Shown in pieces: positions 46,713 through 61,298 of a stretch of DNA of 64,000 bases (position 1 is its first letter; each line of letters starts with the position of its first letter). The notes under the pieces were generated by a model that was given only the letters and a program-made list of their open reading frames with translations, did not search any database and was not told the origin of the DNA. Source of the DNA: Diphasiastrum complanatum (Eukaryota > Streptophyta > Lycopodiopsida > Lycopodiales > Lycopodiaceae); contig CM055110.1 of assembly GCA_029204225.1 (NCBI GenBank), positions 42,387,862 to 42,451,861 on the forward strand, read 5' to 3'. A program made the translations under genes and the position numbers.

Positions 46713-47315
46713 ATGTTGGATCTGGTATATGGGGACCATACTACCCAATGGAGGTTGCCAATGTTAGCCGAATTTTTGATGGCAAAAATTGGGCAAAAAT
46801 TGAGCAGAACTCAATTACGCAACAACGAACGAGCACCAGAATACCAAGAATTCTACGAAAATGGATGCAGAAAATCAAGACGAAAAGGAGTCCTAGCCAC
46901 CCTTAAAGTGGTTAGACACAATTTATCCGAAGGGCGGTTACCAACTTTGTACATATGCAAAACTTGAGTAAATGGCAGTTAAGGCATAAGATCTTTTTTT
47001 CTCAACACTTGTAAATATATATGTTAGCTGAATCAAGCTATGTAAGTGTTAATTGAATTGCTTTTTCAATCAGAGTTATCTATAGTCAACGTTATCATGC
47101 TCAACAAGCTGAAGTTATTACTTCAAGCCATTGTACTCACTGTTGATATTAATCAGAGTGCAATTTTTGTCTCACTACTGCGTTGTTCATTTGTGCAATT
47201 TGTATGAATCATTCTACTTGAATATTTCTGCTGCTAGCTATTGCGTTTCCGTTCCTACACGCCTACGCTCACAGCCTCGAGATTCCGTTGTTGGTCATCC
47301 CCACGTTTTATGACA
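46713..47315 (+). repeat. Copia-E 5' LTR
   Basis: The right end is certain: 'cgttttatgaca' runs into the primer site at 47316. The left end is proposed at 'tgttggatctgg' (46713), a common copia LTR start, giving about 600 bp. A TATA-like 'aaatatatatg' lies near 47010. The open stretch across it (46638-46967) is not taken as a gene. Confidence 0.6.
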
Positions 47316-47327
47316 TGGTATCAGAGC
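47316..47327 (+). other. Copia-E primer-binding site (Met-tRNA)
   Basis: TGGTATCAGAGC immediately after the LTR end 'gaca'. Confidence 0.95.
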
Positions 47328-47458
47328 AGACATTTCAGTTATCTGCATTTCTACTACAGATTATCAGTCTTGTTTCTATCAAGACGTCTTTCTAGCAAAC
47401 GCGCAGCCAACAATATTCCAACAATCGTTGTTTCTACCAATGATCTCGTTCAACAAGA

Positions 47459-48283
47459 ATGGATCCATCATCTAGTTCATTTCTCATTGACAAACTCGAT
47501 GGAGATAACTACCATCTCTAGAAATTCAAGATGAAGGTTATACTTCTAGCCAAAGAACTATGGGACATTGTTGATGACACAGAGCTCAAACTAGAAGGTG
47601 ATGCAGCCATCATCACCAAGTGGAGACTGAGATATGGCAAAGCACTTGCCATGATCACCCTCAACATCAAGGATACTCAGATCAGCCACATACGTGCTGC
47701 TCAGATTGCTAAGGATGCATGAGAAATCTAGCAACTCTCTACGACATCAGAGACGTTACTTTCAAGCTTCATCTGAAGAAGAAATTCTTCACCCTCAGAA
47801 TGTCTGATGCAGATAGTGTTTTGAGCCACCTCAACATTTTCAAAAATCTTATGGAGCAGATGACTGCAAATAGCTCAGTCATAGAAGATTCCGATGCACT
47901 CATGACTCTATTATCAAGTCTACCTGAAGCCTACGAAAATTAGGTAATGGCAATTTCTACCTAGGAGCATCTCACTCTCAAGAGTAATTTCGTTGTTCTT
48001 ACAAAAGGAGATTAGAAGATCAGCATCCTCCTCAGGCTCAAGATCAGATCCTCAAGCTCTGTATTCAAAAAATCAGAAGTTTAGATCCAAGAGATCTACA
48101 AAGTCAGGCTATATTGACAAGAAGAGCAACATGCAGTCTGGACCAAATTCCGGTTCAGGATCAAATTCAAGCAATTCATCATTCCAACTAGTGCAAAAAC
48201 TTTTCTTCAGACACTGTAAGAGGACTGGCCACGAAATCAAGGACTGCCGAACTTTGAAATACAACAACCAAAAGAAGAAGTAG
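47459..48283 (+). pseudogene. Copia gag (Copia-E)
   Basis: Starts 'MDPSSSSFLIDKLDGDNYHL' at 47459; the next codon, Trp in relatives, is TAG. UBN2-type Gag continues with 'ELWDIVDDTEL', a frameshift near 47720, 'NLATLYDIRD', 'LHLKKKFFTLRMSDADSVLS' and 'LMTLLSSLPEAYEN'. A further stop follows at 47942. Downstream frames hold Ser/Gly-rich sequence and a damaged zinc knuckle 'FFRHCKRTGHEIKDC', in which the first Cys is replaced. Confidence 0.85.
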
Positions 48284-48379
48284 TTCCAACAACGAGCACA
48301 TAGTGCTACAACCAGTCACTCAAATCAGCAACAAAAAGAAGAAGATGAAGCGGCTTTCATGACCAAAGTCGGAGAACAA

Positions 48380-48802
48380 CATGATATCGATTTTTAGTAT
48401 CTAGATTCTGGAGCAACTCAATACATGACTCACCATCGCGACTGGTTCAAAGACTATAAGTCATTCACCCACTCTCAAGTTGTGCAACTTGGAGACTACT
48501 CATCACATTCAATCGAAGGTGAAGGAATAATCAGAGTTGAATTCAAAAGAGGTGAAGTCAAGTTGATGTCCAACGTTCTCCACGTTCCAAATCTGACCAA
48601 GAATCTACTCTTAGTTAGCAAAATCACCGATTCAGGTCGGAGGGTCGAATTCGATACAGACGGCTGCACAATTCTTGACAAATCTCGGAAGGTTCCAGTC
48701 TACGAAAGAAAAAGCGGCTATCTTTACAAACTCAGTCATTGTTATTCTTCTAACAGTCAAGCTTTTCACATAGTCACTTCTAAATCAACTAATATGTTGT
48801 GA
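48380..48802 (+). pseudogene. Copia protease (Copia-E)
   Basis: The active site 'YLDSGATQYMTHHRDWF' follows a TAG where relatives have Trp. Next come 'GEGIIRVEFKRGEVKLMSNV', 'LHVPNLTKNLLLVSKITD' and 'GYLYKLSHC', the usual end of protease and start of GAG-pre-integrase. The frame is open from 48425 to 48802. Confidence 0.85.
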
Positions 48803-49790
48803 CATTTTAGATTTGGCCATCTTAACTTCAATAGAATTCAGCAAATGTCAACTCAAAGTCTAGTACAAGATCTGCCTTCAGTCAGCAAGCCAACTTTTCC
48901 ATGCAAAAGCTGTATTATCAAGAAGCATGCTAGAAGTCCCTTCAGTTCAGACTCAGTTCATACATCCAAGGGCTTGCTTGACCTTGTACATAGCGATATT
49001 TGTAGCCCAATGCAGACTGCTTTCACAGAGGGAGCTCTTTATTTCCTAACCTTCATCGATGGCTTTTCTCAAAGGACTGCAACCTACTATATGAAGAACA
49101 AATTCGAAGCATTCAAGTTCTTCAAGCAATTCAAGGTGTCTACAGAAAACCAGACCCAGAGGAAGATCAAGGCTCTACACACAGATGGAGGGTGAGAATA
49201 CATCTCCACAGAATTCAAGGAGTTCCGCAAAGCCAATGGGATCCATCAACACTATACAATCAGCTACTCACCTTAGTCCAATGGTGTAGCTGAATGGAAG
49301 AATCGGACACTCATTGAAAGTGCCAAGAGCATGATGGCCCATGCCTCTCTTCCAAAGAAATTCTGGGCAAAAGTTGTTACTATAGCTACCTATTTGCAAA
49401 ATCGATCCATCACCAAAGCCCTGAATGGCAAGACACCTTATGAGGTGTGGACATGATCAAAACCATCACTCAAACATATTCGAGTGTTTGGATGCATCAC
49501 TTTCGTTCAGATCCTTGAAGATCTAAGAAGAAAGCTAGATGACAAGAGCTAAAAAAATGATTTTCATTGGTTATTCTCTAGACCACAAGGCATACAATCT
49601 CTACAATTTGGATACCAAGAAGGCATTCACCAGTAGAGATGTCAATTTTGTGAAAGACCAGTTCATTGACCACAAGGGAAAAGCTATTGATAAATCCGAC
49701 CCAAGGATCGAACAACCAGACAATTCTGATCCATGGATGCAACTGTTGAATAACGATGCTGACTCAGACAATGAGCTAGAACCTCAATGA
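48803..49790 (+). pseudogene. Copia integrase (Copia-E)
   Basis: GAG-pre-integrase reads 'FGHLNFNRIQQMSTQSL' and 'CKSCIIKKHARSPFSSDS'. The core has Asp in 'LVHSDICSP', Asp in 'ALHTDGG' (followed by TGA in place of Gly) and Glu in 'NGVAEWKNRTLIESAKSM'. 'LNGKTPYEVWT' precedes another TGA. 'KMIFIGYSLDHKAYNLYNLD' and 'SRDVNFVKDQF' mark the C-terminal part. All three acidic residues survive but at least four stops or shifts interrupt it. Confidence 0.87.
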
Positions 49791-50239
49791 GTCAATGCAC
49801 ATCAGAGGACCAAAGTTCAACCCAGAAGGTTGAACAGGTCCAAACATCCTCCATCCAAATCTATGGATGATCCGGCCTACTACTTTGTGCAGGAACCAAC
49901 CATCATTTTTGAGACAATGTCTACTCCTGATGCTGACCAGTAGAAAGCATCGATGAACACCGAATTTGATTTTTTGAGGGAGAATCAAACATGGACACTC
50001 ATTGAGCTGCCAAAGGACCAAAAGCCAATTCCATGCAAATGGATATTCAAGACGAAGTACGATGCTGAAGGAAGACTAAATCGTTACAAGGCCAGGCTAG
50101 TCGCCAAAGGCTTTTTTCAGATTCCAGATCTGGATTATTCAAAACTTTAGCCCAATTGTCAAACATGCTTCAATCTACCTATTCCTCTCCTTTGCAGCCG
50201 CAACAGATCTTGAAGTCCACCAGATGGATGTCCAGACTG
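49791..50239 (+). pseudogene. Copia RT, first part (Copia-E)
   Basis: After the linker, 'ASMNTEFDFLRENQTWTLIE' and 'LPKDQKPIPCKWIFKTKYD' open RT, followed by 'LNRYKARLVAKGFFQIPDLD' and, after a frameshift, 'LEVHQMDVQTAF' (first catalytic Asp in 'MDVQTAF'). The sequence breaks exactly in this motif, where the solo LTR entered. Confidence 0.88.
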
Positions 50240-50244
50240 CTTTC

Positions 50245-51375
50245 TGTTGGAGAGAGAGAGGGGAGATGAATGACGAACACGAACGAGACACGAACTCGAA
50301 CAAGAAATGAATGAGAAACGAACTTGAACAAAAATTGTTCGTGCACAACAGAATGAGCTATACGACTCTCTCCGTAAGCATGACTACGCCTATCAGAATG
50401 ACAGAACTTTAGTGATAGAAATCACAGTCATTCTAGATTACATAGCCAAACATTAATAGATGAAGCGCTTGAAGAATAATTTGTCGCGAATAGCCAGACA
50501 AATTATATGTCGCGAATGATTCGCGAAGAGCTAGACTGTGTTCGACTGATAATTAGTCACGAATGATTCGCGAAAGACAAGACTAAATGTTAATCGTCTA
50601 TTACCAAAAGGAACAACAAGAAAGATCAGACAGAATGAATGATAAGCATACCAATGTTGACATAGATCTGAATGCAGAATAATGAACGATATCAGATTAA
50701 GTATATCATGTATACATGTCAATAATGCGGTAGAGCACAATATATCAGCGGACGAAACCGCGTGCCCTACGAAACTTATTTCAATCTGTAAAAAGAAATG
50801 AAACCTTAATTCTGACAAGAATGAAGAATCAATGCTCAGGGCATCTACTTCGTCTACTTCTGTATCTCTCTCTTCACTCATCAACTTATTCACCCATTAA
50901 CCTAAATACACAAATGGTATCTGGTATATATACATTATATTACAGGTGTGCAGATATGGAAAGTATAGTGGATGTGTTGTCTGTAAGAGATCGTGGATGG
51001 CCGCAGTCGTTGTCCAGTCTATTAGCGCAGCTGCATGGGAGAAGCGTGAAAAGGATGCGACACTAGTCAGTGATGAGGTGACCGTTGGTGATGACGATGC
51101 AAAAAGTGCGTCACTCTTACGAATAGCCTTAGGATTAGATTTACAGGGTGCCTTTGCTTTTAGGGCACCTTTGGCATTCTGTAGAATAGTGTCCCCTTTT
51201 CGCCTGTCACCATAACCTGTGTAAAAACACAGTGTTGCAATTCTTTCGTCTTTTATTCGTCTGTGCGAATTTGCGTGTAAATATGCAGGCTGCGCGACAA
51301 CGTTAGTAAATATACAGCATGAATGGAGTCAGATTAAAATGGGATTTAAGGAGAGTAGAAGTAATAAATCCAACA
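50245..51375. mobile_element. Solo LTR (1131 bp) inside Copia-E RT
   Basis: Begins TGTTGGAGAG and ends AATCCAACA, so the ends form TGTTGGA/TCCAACA inverted repeats. It is flanked by ctttc at 50240-50244 and 51376-51380. RT coding sequence is continuous across it ('VQTAF' before; 'LNGTIEEEIYMTKPEGYEL' after). It contains a near-palindrome cgcgaatgattcgcg at 50511-50525 and a partner at 50559-50573. No internal domain is present, as expected after recombination between two LTRs. Confidence 0.93.
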
Positions 51376-51552
51376 CTTTCCTCAATGGAACCATCGAAGA
51401 GGAGATCTATATGACGAAGCCAGAGGGATACGAACTCAACGACAAGCAACAACACCTTGTATGCAAAATCCACAAGGCACTCTACGGGCTGAAACAGTCA
51501 CCCATAGCCTGATTCTAGAAGATCAATGTATTTCTGATAGAGCGCTTGATTG
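51376..51552 (+). pseudogene. Copia RT, continuation (Copia-E)
   Basis: Resumes after the solo LTR with 'LNGTIEEEIYMTKPEGYEL', 'KQQHLVCKIHKALYGLKQS' and 'KINVFLIERL'. Two stops stand around the Trp/Phe position after 'QSPIA'. The YVDD box is not reached: sequence of the next copia's LTR starts near 51553. Confidence 0.85.
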
Positions 51553-51763
51553 ATCTTTTCGTGAATTCTTCTCTTTCGTCTTGTTTCGTTTTGTTTCATT
51601 TCATTGCAAAGCTTGACTAGATCGCGAATTCTTTTTGACCAGAAATTATTCATGATCAGAACAGGTTCGCAAAATTGTTCGCGAATCATTTGAGAAATTT
51701 CTATCAGTTCGTTATTGGAGATTTGAATTTGCACAATTTGCGCATTTTGATATTTTCCATCAG

Positions 51764-51776
51764 TGGTATCAGAGCC
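51764..51776 (+). other. Copia-F primer-binding site (Met-tRNA)
   Basis: TGGTATCAGAGCC, one base after the LTR end 'ttttccatca'. Confidence 0.93.
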
Positions 51777-51878
51777 TATTTTTGTGATAGTCTGACATAG
51801 ACGAAAGGCTATCAGATCCAGGAGGCTAAGCATTCAAACAAAGAATCATTAACAAGTGAGAACACAAATTCAGGAGCA

Positions 51879-52540
51879 ATGGCTTCAATTAGCAGCATAC
51901 AATCCAAGATCTATATAGTTTTGGATTCATCAGGATCTAATTTCCTAGCATGGAAGGTTAAGACCTCGTTGATATTAAAGGGAGAAGGATTATTCCCCTG
52001 GGTAGATGGCACTGAGGAGATGCCTACAACAACAGACAAGGAGCTACGCAAATGGAGGGAAAAGAATGACAAGGCAGTAGCCTTGCTATCATCATCCATC
52101 GAGGATAGATTGACTCTTGACCTGGCTACACTCTCTAAAGCAAAAGAGATGTGGGATACACTACTCACAAGATTTCAGACGAAATCACATAGTCAGATAA
52201 TGATGCTTGAAGATCAGCTGACAAACCTGCAGTGGGATGGCAAAGACCTCACTTCTTTTGTTAGGAAGATGAAGGATCTATTCCTTTCACTACACAATTC
52301 TGGAGCAAAAAATGCAGTGTCAGCAGAGAAGCAGCTCACTTATCTGTTGAGAGCCTTACCAAGATCCTTCTAGACAACCAGAACACTGCTAGCAGAGGAT
52401 CCTACAATGACACTCGAAAAGGAAATTATCAAGATTCGAGAAGAAGTCGAGGCTCGAGAGCACCTTGATCACAAGGATGCTTCTGACCAAGCTCTCTACA
52501 ACAACAAGGAGAAGGCAAACAAACAATTCAAGCATATTTC
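51879..52540 (+). pseudogene. Copia gag (Copia-F)
   Basis: Starts 'MASISSIQSKIYIVLDSSGS' at 51879. UBN2-type Gag landmarks are 'LAWKVKTSLILKGEGLFPWV', 'LATLSKAKEMWDTLLTRFQT' and 'LTNLQWDGKDLTSFVRKMKD'. It reaches a TAG at 52371 after 'LLRALPRSF'. The same frame continues 'LLAEDPTMTLEKEIIKIREE' to about 52540. The zinc knuckle is lost at the junction. The first 164 codons are open. Confidence 0.87.
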
Positions 52541-53475
52541 AAAATCTACATGCAATTGCCGGAAACTTGATATGCAATCTTGTAGCCACCACTTAGGCTT
52601 TTTCAATGCTCTAAAAATTGGCCCAATCCAACATGTAATATGTGAAATTGGAATTGATCAAGATTATAACCCTATTTAGAGTTTTGATCTACAAAAGATC
52701 CAATCTACACATGCAAGAAACTTGATTTTCGTGTAGAATCCAATCTAGCATGCTCTAGCATTGATATCTTCTCCAAATTAGTGATAGATGTGAATGCTTC
52801 CTTCATAACCTGAAACACAAGAGCATTGATACCATATGAATGATTTCAGATCATTAAGATCCAAAATGTCGCTCTGATCTTTGGTTAGATAGACAAGCAA
52901 ATCACCAATGTTGCCAATGTAGAAAAACCAACATCTACACTATGAATGAGATGCAAACTCTAATAGATCTTGATCAAACATCAATAAAAACATAAACTAA
53001 TGTTGTTGTCCATACAAAAATAGTAAGCTACTGTCTTTCACACGTGTGGATCTGAAAATAGCAATTATTCTACACATAGAATTGCAAGATATCACAAGTA
53101 TAGTGCACCAATTATAGTAGAACCCAAGAGAACAATGTATAAGCATGAATGAGATAAGAGAGATAGAATGTCTTCTCTTCCCACGAGTTACATCATTTTA
53201 TAGCAGGTCCAAACCTAAGTTCAAACTTTGGTTTTCCCTCCATAATGAAAACCCTACTATTTTTGTGACTAGATTCAATGTATCTACTACTCAAATTGAA
53301 TCCCCCCAAAACTCGTGTTCTACAGTTTTCTACACTTTTCAAAAGTGTTTATTAAAATGCCTTTAGACTAATATAACTTTGAAAAGTCAAACTCTAAGTC
53401 TAATATGAAAATTGGCCTCAATTGCTAAATATACAAATATGACCAAAATGACTAAACTAGTTGAAATCTCTCATA
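52541..53475 (-). mobile_element. Leader and LTR of a Copia-B/C relative
   Basis: 52541-52834 matches the Copia-C leader (about 37700-37980). 'gcattgatacca' at 52823-52834 is a decayed primer site. The LTR 52835-53475 matches the Copia-C LTR throughout, starting TATGAATGATTTCAG (TG changed to TA) and ending 'gaaatctctcata'. CACACGTGTG is at 53039-53048. No coding part of this element remains. Confidence 0.82.
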
Positions 53476-56532
<3,057 letters not shown>

Positions 56533-56730
56533 CCCATCAGACCAATTTTTTTTTTTTGCAGACCGTAAAGGTACTAGTATATTTTCAAATGTACCAAAAT
56601 ACAAAAATTAAAGTAGACAACTCTAGGCCAATGTTCAGTACATTGCCCAAAAAGGCAGACTATACGGTATCGCACTCCACATAGAGAGGTAGTAACACAT
56701 GTGGCTAAGCCCTCAAAAACCTACAGATTC

Positions 56731-57370
56731 TCAACAGTCCATATTTTCCACAAAAACTGCTAACCTGTAGACATGCCAAAAGGTGAGATCAGAGTTACGA
56801 GTAAGTGAGGTGTCACTCAGCAAGATGGTGTCAATCTCAAGAGGAAGGAGAAAGCCCAACTGAGAATCCCCATACCTCTTGACCCCATCAGCATAGGGCG
56901 GTTTGCCCATGAAGTAATCAACCATAGTGGTGCTAGCCAGCAAAGAAAGATAATCACCGAAAAAAATAGGGTATTCTTGGAAGGAACGAACCTTCAAAGC
57001 AGACGACGCAGTAGGAGAATCATGTTGGCCAACAAATCTACCATCTAGGATGCCTTATGCAGGAGAGAGAGTAGCTCTGGAGACTGAGTAGGGTGCAGTG
57101 TAGTCTGGTCGATCAGTTCTTGGTACACTTCGTGTACCAAAAAAGAAATACTATGAGATACATAATCTTTCTTTAAGGACTCATTCCTAGCATAAAACCA
57201 CTCTTTACCTAGGATTAAATCCACCTTATCAAGATTCATAACAGTTTTTTGAGGTTTTTGATGGGTGTGATGAAATGTTAAGCCCTTAGAGACTATTTGA
57301 GGTCTCCACAACCTCCAAACACCTCCTCTGCTAGCTTCCAACAAATCAATCACACAAAAACAGGCAAAAA
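56731..57370 (-). pseudogene. Unknown minus-strand coding remnant
   Basis: Two open stretches in different frames, 57353-57045 ('DLILGKEWFYARNESLKKDY', then 'HEVYQELIDQTTLHPTQSPE') and 56997-56731 ('EYPIFFGDYLSLLASTTMVD', then 'RYGDSQLGFLLPLEID'), look like one protein with a frameshift near 57020. I do not recognise it. It may be transposon or captured host sequence; no gag or pol motif is present. Confidence 0.3.
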
Positions 57371-57395
57371 CAAGTCTACACTACCCAAAAACCAC

Positions 57396-58487
57396 CTAAA
57401 AATCAGTAAAGAGACAAAAACAACTCTCCAAAACATGTGAGTAAAGCAAAGCAAGTCGCTTCCACTTGCTTACATTTCTCTTGAACATCAAATATATCAA
57501 ATATATGAATATATCCAGACCTAAACCTCTAAAAATGCTCCCTGACATATGATCTAGATCCAACAAGATCTCATCAATGCTTGATCTCGATCTTCCATAA
57601 AGGTTAGAAAAAACAATGCCACCAATGTTACCATCATAAATCAAAAGATGGATTCCAAACTTTCCATCCAACATGAATTAGAGTAGGTGAAGATGAGTAT
57701 CAAACCTACTAAATCCAGCCAATTTGAGTCATTAAAAACCTCAATAAGCTCACCAATGAGATCTCCCTTGCCTTGAAGAAATTGCCTCTCGATTTGCTCC
57801 ATGTAGTCTTCTTCAACCAATATTTTGCCATCTCGATCATGAGTGATCAATTCATAATCATAGAATCCTTTGAGTCGATGAAGAGATGTGAGATCCATGC
57901 CTTGGATCTTCCCAAGAACCACTTCAAAAACATGATCCTTGACGGATTTGACGTCTCGAACTGCTCCTTTAGCACATCCCATGCATGTCTGGGTGTAACA
58001 ACATCACAAATGTGGGTAATGATGTAATCCTTCACTGACAAGTTAATGAAGGTCAAAGCTTTCCTCACCTTCTTATCGAACACTTTGATGTCCAATCTTC
58101 CATTTCTCTTTCCTTCATAAGGTTCCCTCTTAATGATTGCATCAGAAGAAATAGAAACCTCAAAAACATTAGAAGCCATGAAAAAATAATTAGTAACTTC
58201 AACATAAGAATGATTGAAGTACTCTCTTTTTTCAAACAATAACTTCTACTCAATGTTTTAGGTACTAACTTATATGATAATGATTCTTCCTCACTATCAT
58301 TCACAATGACATCATTTAAAGTACATTCTACTTTGAACACTTCACATACTCCTCTTCTTCTTGACTTGTGAGTATCTCCCTCACCAAGTCTCTTGATAGA
58401 ACCATTTGATCTACTCTCTTTATGAAGCCATGTGACTCCACTTGCTGCAAAATTGACTTTCTTGGACTCATCACAAAAGAATGTAGA
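57396..58487 (-). pseudogene. Copia gag fragment fused to unknown coding sequence
   Basis: In the frame 58239-57847 a UBN2-type Gag starts near 'MASNVFEVSISSDAII' and shows 'VFDKKVRKALTFINLSVKDY' and 'HAWDVLKEQFETSNPSRIMF'. Near 57930 the frame changes into an unknown open stretch ('KGFYDYELITHDRDGKILVE', then 'FLQGKGDLIGELIEVFND'), and then into 57674-57396 ('LDIFIYLIYLMFKRNVSKWK'). Upstream (58490-58240), 'LHKESRSNGSIKRLGEGDTH' is also unassigned. This appears to be another copia-derived chimera, distinct from the Copia-D gag at 59.6-60.5 kb. Confidence 0.5.
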
Positions 58488-58827
58488 CATTAGAGGAACT
58501 TTGAGTTCAGAAAGGGCCGCCTATAAATTCGTGCCAAGATCTCTTTTGCATTTTGTCACTATTTTCAACCAATATCTTTGAATTGCTATAACTTTTTAGT
58601 AGTAGCTCAGAAGTAAGACATGCGCACCAATTTTCATTGCATTATGATATGGCAATCAAAAGTTATGCCATTTTTTGTGTAGACTCAAAATGTGACTCAA
58701 AGAAGTAACGTTACGTTAAAGCCACTATGTTAAGAAACTATTGGGCCACATGTACAAAAGAAGTGAATAAAAAATAAAAAAGGAATCTTGACAAAAGGCC
58801 CTTTTTGTGTTTAAACTTTCTCTAGTG
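58488..58827. mobile_element. CACTA-like MITE, copy 2 (340 bp)
   Basis: Left end 'cattagaggaactttgag'; right end, read inward, 'cactagagaaagttt'. Flanked by aga at 58485-58487 and 58828-58830. The interior shares 'gtaacgttacgt' and 'aactttttagtagtagctca' with copy 3. The CACTA right terminus plus the 3-bp duplication place it in the CACTA superfamily. No coding capacity. Confidence 0.85.
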
Positions 58828-58936
58828 AGAACCACCTCCTTCATGCATGCACCTAGCAACATCTTTTTCCATATGATCAAAGAAATCATTAACAACAATC
58901 TTTTTCAAGGAAGAACCTTCACCACCATTGATAAAT

Positions 58937-59315
58937 CATTAGAGGAGTTTTGAGCTCCAAAAAGGCCCTTTAAGAATTTGTGCAAGATGTAGTTTATATT
59001 ATTAAAATATTATAACACTAATACTTTTGACTCACGATAACTTTTTAATCGTAGCTCAAAAGTATGTCATCTAATATATTATTGGAAAGCCCTTGTCGAG
59101 CGCTTGCCAATGCACCAGACTCCGCTAAATTCAGACTTACCACTAAAAAGTTTTATGCCATTTTTAGTGTGGAATCAAAATGTGGACTCAAAAAGTTACG
59201 TTACGTAGATTTTAAATTTGAGTGTCTTGATTGGTCCATGTGTAAGAAAAATTGAGAAAAAATATAAAAAGAATCTTTACAAAGGGTCTTTTTTGGATTT
59301 AGAACTCCTCTAATG
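58937..59315. mobile_element. CACTA-like MITE, copy 3 (379 bp)
   Basis: Ends 'cattagaggagttttgagc' and 'atttagaactcctctaatg'. Very similar to copy 1 in reverse orientation over the full length. The flanking bases (aat on the left, tta on the right) do not form an exact duplication. Only ~110 bp separate it from copy 2. It lies inside Copia-D coding sequence. Confidence 0.85.
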
Positions 59316-60560
59316 TTAGCTCTTTCCTTACCTTTTGCATGCTTGTACTTGCCATAAAGAACCACTGAAACACCATCATTATCCTCAAGACTAGCCAAGT
59401 TAGCACAAAGATGAACATCTCCAAGAAGCATATTAGATCTTGACCTAGATCTAGCATAAGGAAGCTTGTTAGACTTTGCATAAGATCCACCAATCTTATT
59501 GATGCTAAAAGGGAACCTTGGAAAGTTGAGACCAATCTCCTTTTCCATTACATCTATGTCAAGCTTGAAAAGTCTACCTTGTCTATTGCCCCTAGCAACC
59601 AAGATTTCTTCCTTTGAAATGAAACAAGCATCACCACCAAAGCTCCATCTTTCTTGAAAGGTGATGAAGAAAAACTGGACACCATAAGTGATCCTTCTCC
59701 ATCACTTGCAACAGAATCTTCTTCAATCTCTTTGGAGAGATTAGCTTGCTTGAGTTGGTTTTTCTTCTTGAAGCAATAAGAGGCATAGTGCCCCTTCTTG
59801 CCACAAAAGAAACACTTCACTTTCTTCTTCTTGGTCTTTGAGTTAGAAGGATGAGATGTATCATCCTCTTCACCATCTTTGTCTCGATCTTTGTCCTTGT
59901 CTTTGTTGGATGCTTGAGAGAACTGGTTCTTACTCCTTCCTTTCTGTTTGCCTTTGCCAAAGAGGGCTTTGTCACTTCCACCATGCTCGAGTTTGTTCAT
60001 CCTGGAGAGTTTATAGCTTTGTCTAGATTCCTCAAAAATAAGAATTCCTTGGAGAGTTTCTAGATTAGGCAACTCTTCTTTAATAGCAAAAGACTGAACA
60101 AGATTATCATAGTCATCTCTCAAGCCATTCAGTATGACTTGAACTAGCTCATCTTGGTTAATAGTAACACCAACATAGGAAAGCTCTCTATGTAAATCTT
60201 TAACTCTCAGAACATAGTTAGATGCACTCTCTTCACTTCTTTGGAAACTTTGAAAAATCTAATCCCTAAGAGTGAGTATTCTAGAAGTATTCTTTGCTTC
60301 ATAGATGGCCTTTATTGCATCCTAAGCTTCTTTGGCTATAGTGTAAGACCCTATTTCTCTCAAAATTTCATTAGATACATTCATCTTAATGAAATGTAGA
60401 GCCATTCTAGCTCTTTTCTTGTACTTAAGAATTTTGAGGCTCCTCCTCAACACCAAGCACAATATCCATAACATCCTGGAGTATCAAGATAGACTCCATT
60501 TTGAACTTTCAAATTGAGTAATTAGAAGTGTTTAGTCTTTCACTGGCTTCTAGAAGATAT
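59316..60560 (-). pseudogene. Copia gag and GAG-pre-integrase remnant (Copia-D)
   Basis: Minus strand. From about 60500, 'MESILILQDVMDIVLGVEEE', 'ARMALHFIKMNVSNEILREI' and, after a TAG at a Trp position, 'VILNGLRDDYDNLVQSFAIK' are UBN2 Gag. The frame 60123-59554 carries a Lys/Asp-rich region and the intact knuckle 'CFFCGKKGHYASYC'. After a frameshift 'GNRQGRLFKLDIDVMEKEIG' and 'KSNKLPYARSRSRS' resemble GAG-pre-integrase, but protease is largely deleted. The end is broken by a MITE at 59315. Confidence 0.82.
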
Positions 60561-61298
60561 CCTCCCTAAGATGCCATTTTAATGAAGACTTCTTAGTTAT
60601 TGGACTGAGATATGTTTGAGCTTGTTCCAATTAGACTTAAAGTTGCTACTCTCTTTCACTATAGGTATTTTCAAGGATTTACTACCTTCCTATGTGAAAC
60701 ACTTGCAACTGTATTTGAGATGACTCTCAAATATTCCCCAAAACAAGTTATCTAGATCAGACACACAAAGTGGATTGAGACACTTTGGCTAGGTTGAATC
60801 CTACTTTTGGCACGTGTGAAATGCTTCAAAAGAAAACACAATTGACTCTCAGAAGGCTCAAAAGGTGTTCATTACTTCAAACTCAGTCTTGATCTTCAGT
60901 TTCTTGTGTAGGATGCTCAAAACAATGGATTCAGTACAAAGCAAGATTGAATCAAATCAAAATGTTGTCACTCAGATTTTGGACCTATCCCACATCAGAT
61001 TGATTTGGTTTCAATTTCTATGGAAAATACAGATCATAAGCTTTCCATAAGCTATAACACTTCTATCTTTGGATCTATTAGCATTGAGAACAAAAGGACT
61101 GAAAATCTTTGATTTTCACACGTGCGGGATTCCAAAATTCCGTACTACCACTTTTCAGGTTTGAAAATTCAGTTCCAATATGATTTGATCCAAATACACT
61201 TTAGAGAAAGGTGAGAAAAAGTGCAAAACTACTTTTTTGTTTGATTTAGCTCTCAGTTTCTTGTACAATCAGAGATGTTAGCATGCAAAGCTTAATTT
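60561..61298 (-). other. Copia-D leader
   Basis: Non-coding stretch between primer site and gag. It holds imperfect relatives of the CACACGTGTG motif at about 60813 (cacgtgtgaaa) and 61118 (cacacgtgcgg). Confidence 0.65.

Larger units (their letters stand above)
46713..51552 (+). mobile_element. Copia-E, plus-strand copia, interrupted by a solo LTR
   Basis: 5' LTR (46713-47315), Met-tRNA primer site, gag, protease, integrase and the first part of RT follow in order. RT is interrupted at 50244 by a solo LTR and resumes at 51381 for about 170 bp. It is then cut off by the next copia at about 51553. Many point stops and frameshifts are present. The 3' half of RT, RNase H and the 3' LTR are missing. 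Confidence 0.88.
51553..52540 (+). mobile_element. Copia-F fragment: LTR end, primer site, gag
   Basis: An LTR end (51553-51763), a primer-binding site and 660 bp of gag on the plus strand, cut off at about 52540 by a Copia-B/C-type leader and LTR on the other strand. The LTR end shares 'ttcgcgaat' motifs with the solo LTR at 50245, which may make them relatives. Confidence 0.8.

Noticed and set aside
46638-46967. 109-codon plus-strand ORF
   Set aside because: It overlaps the proposed Copia-E LTR, shows no domain, and is probably chance.
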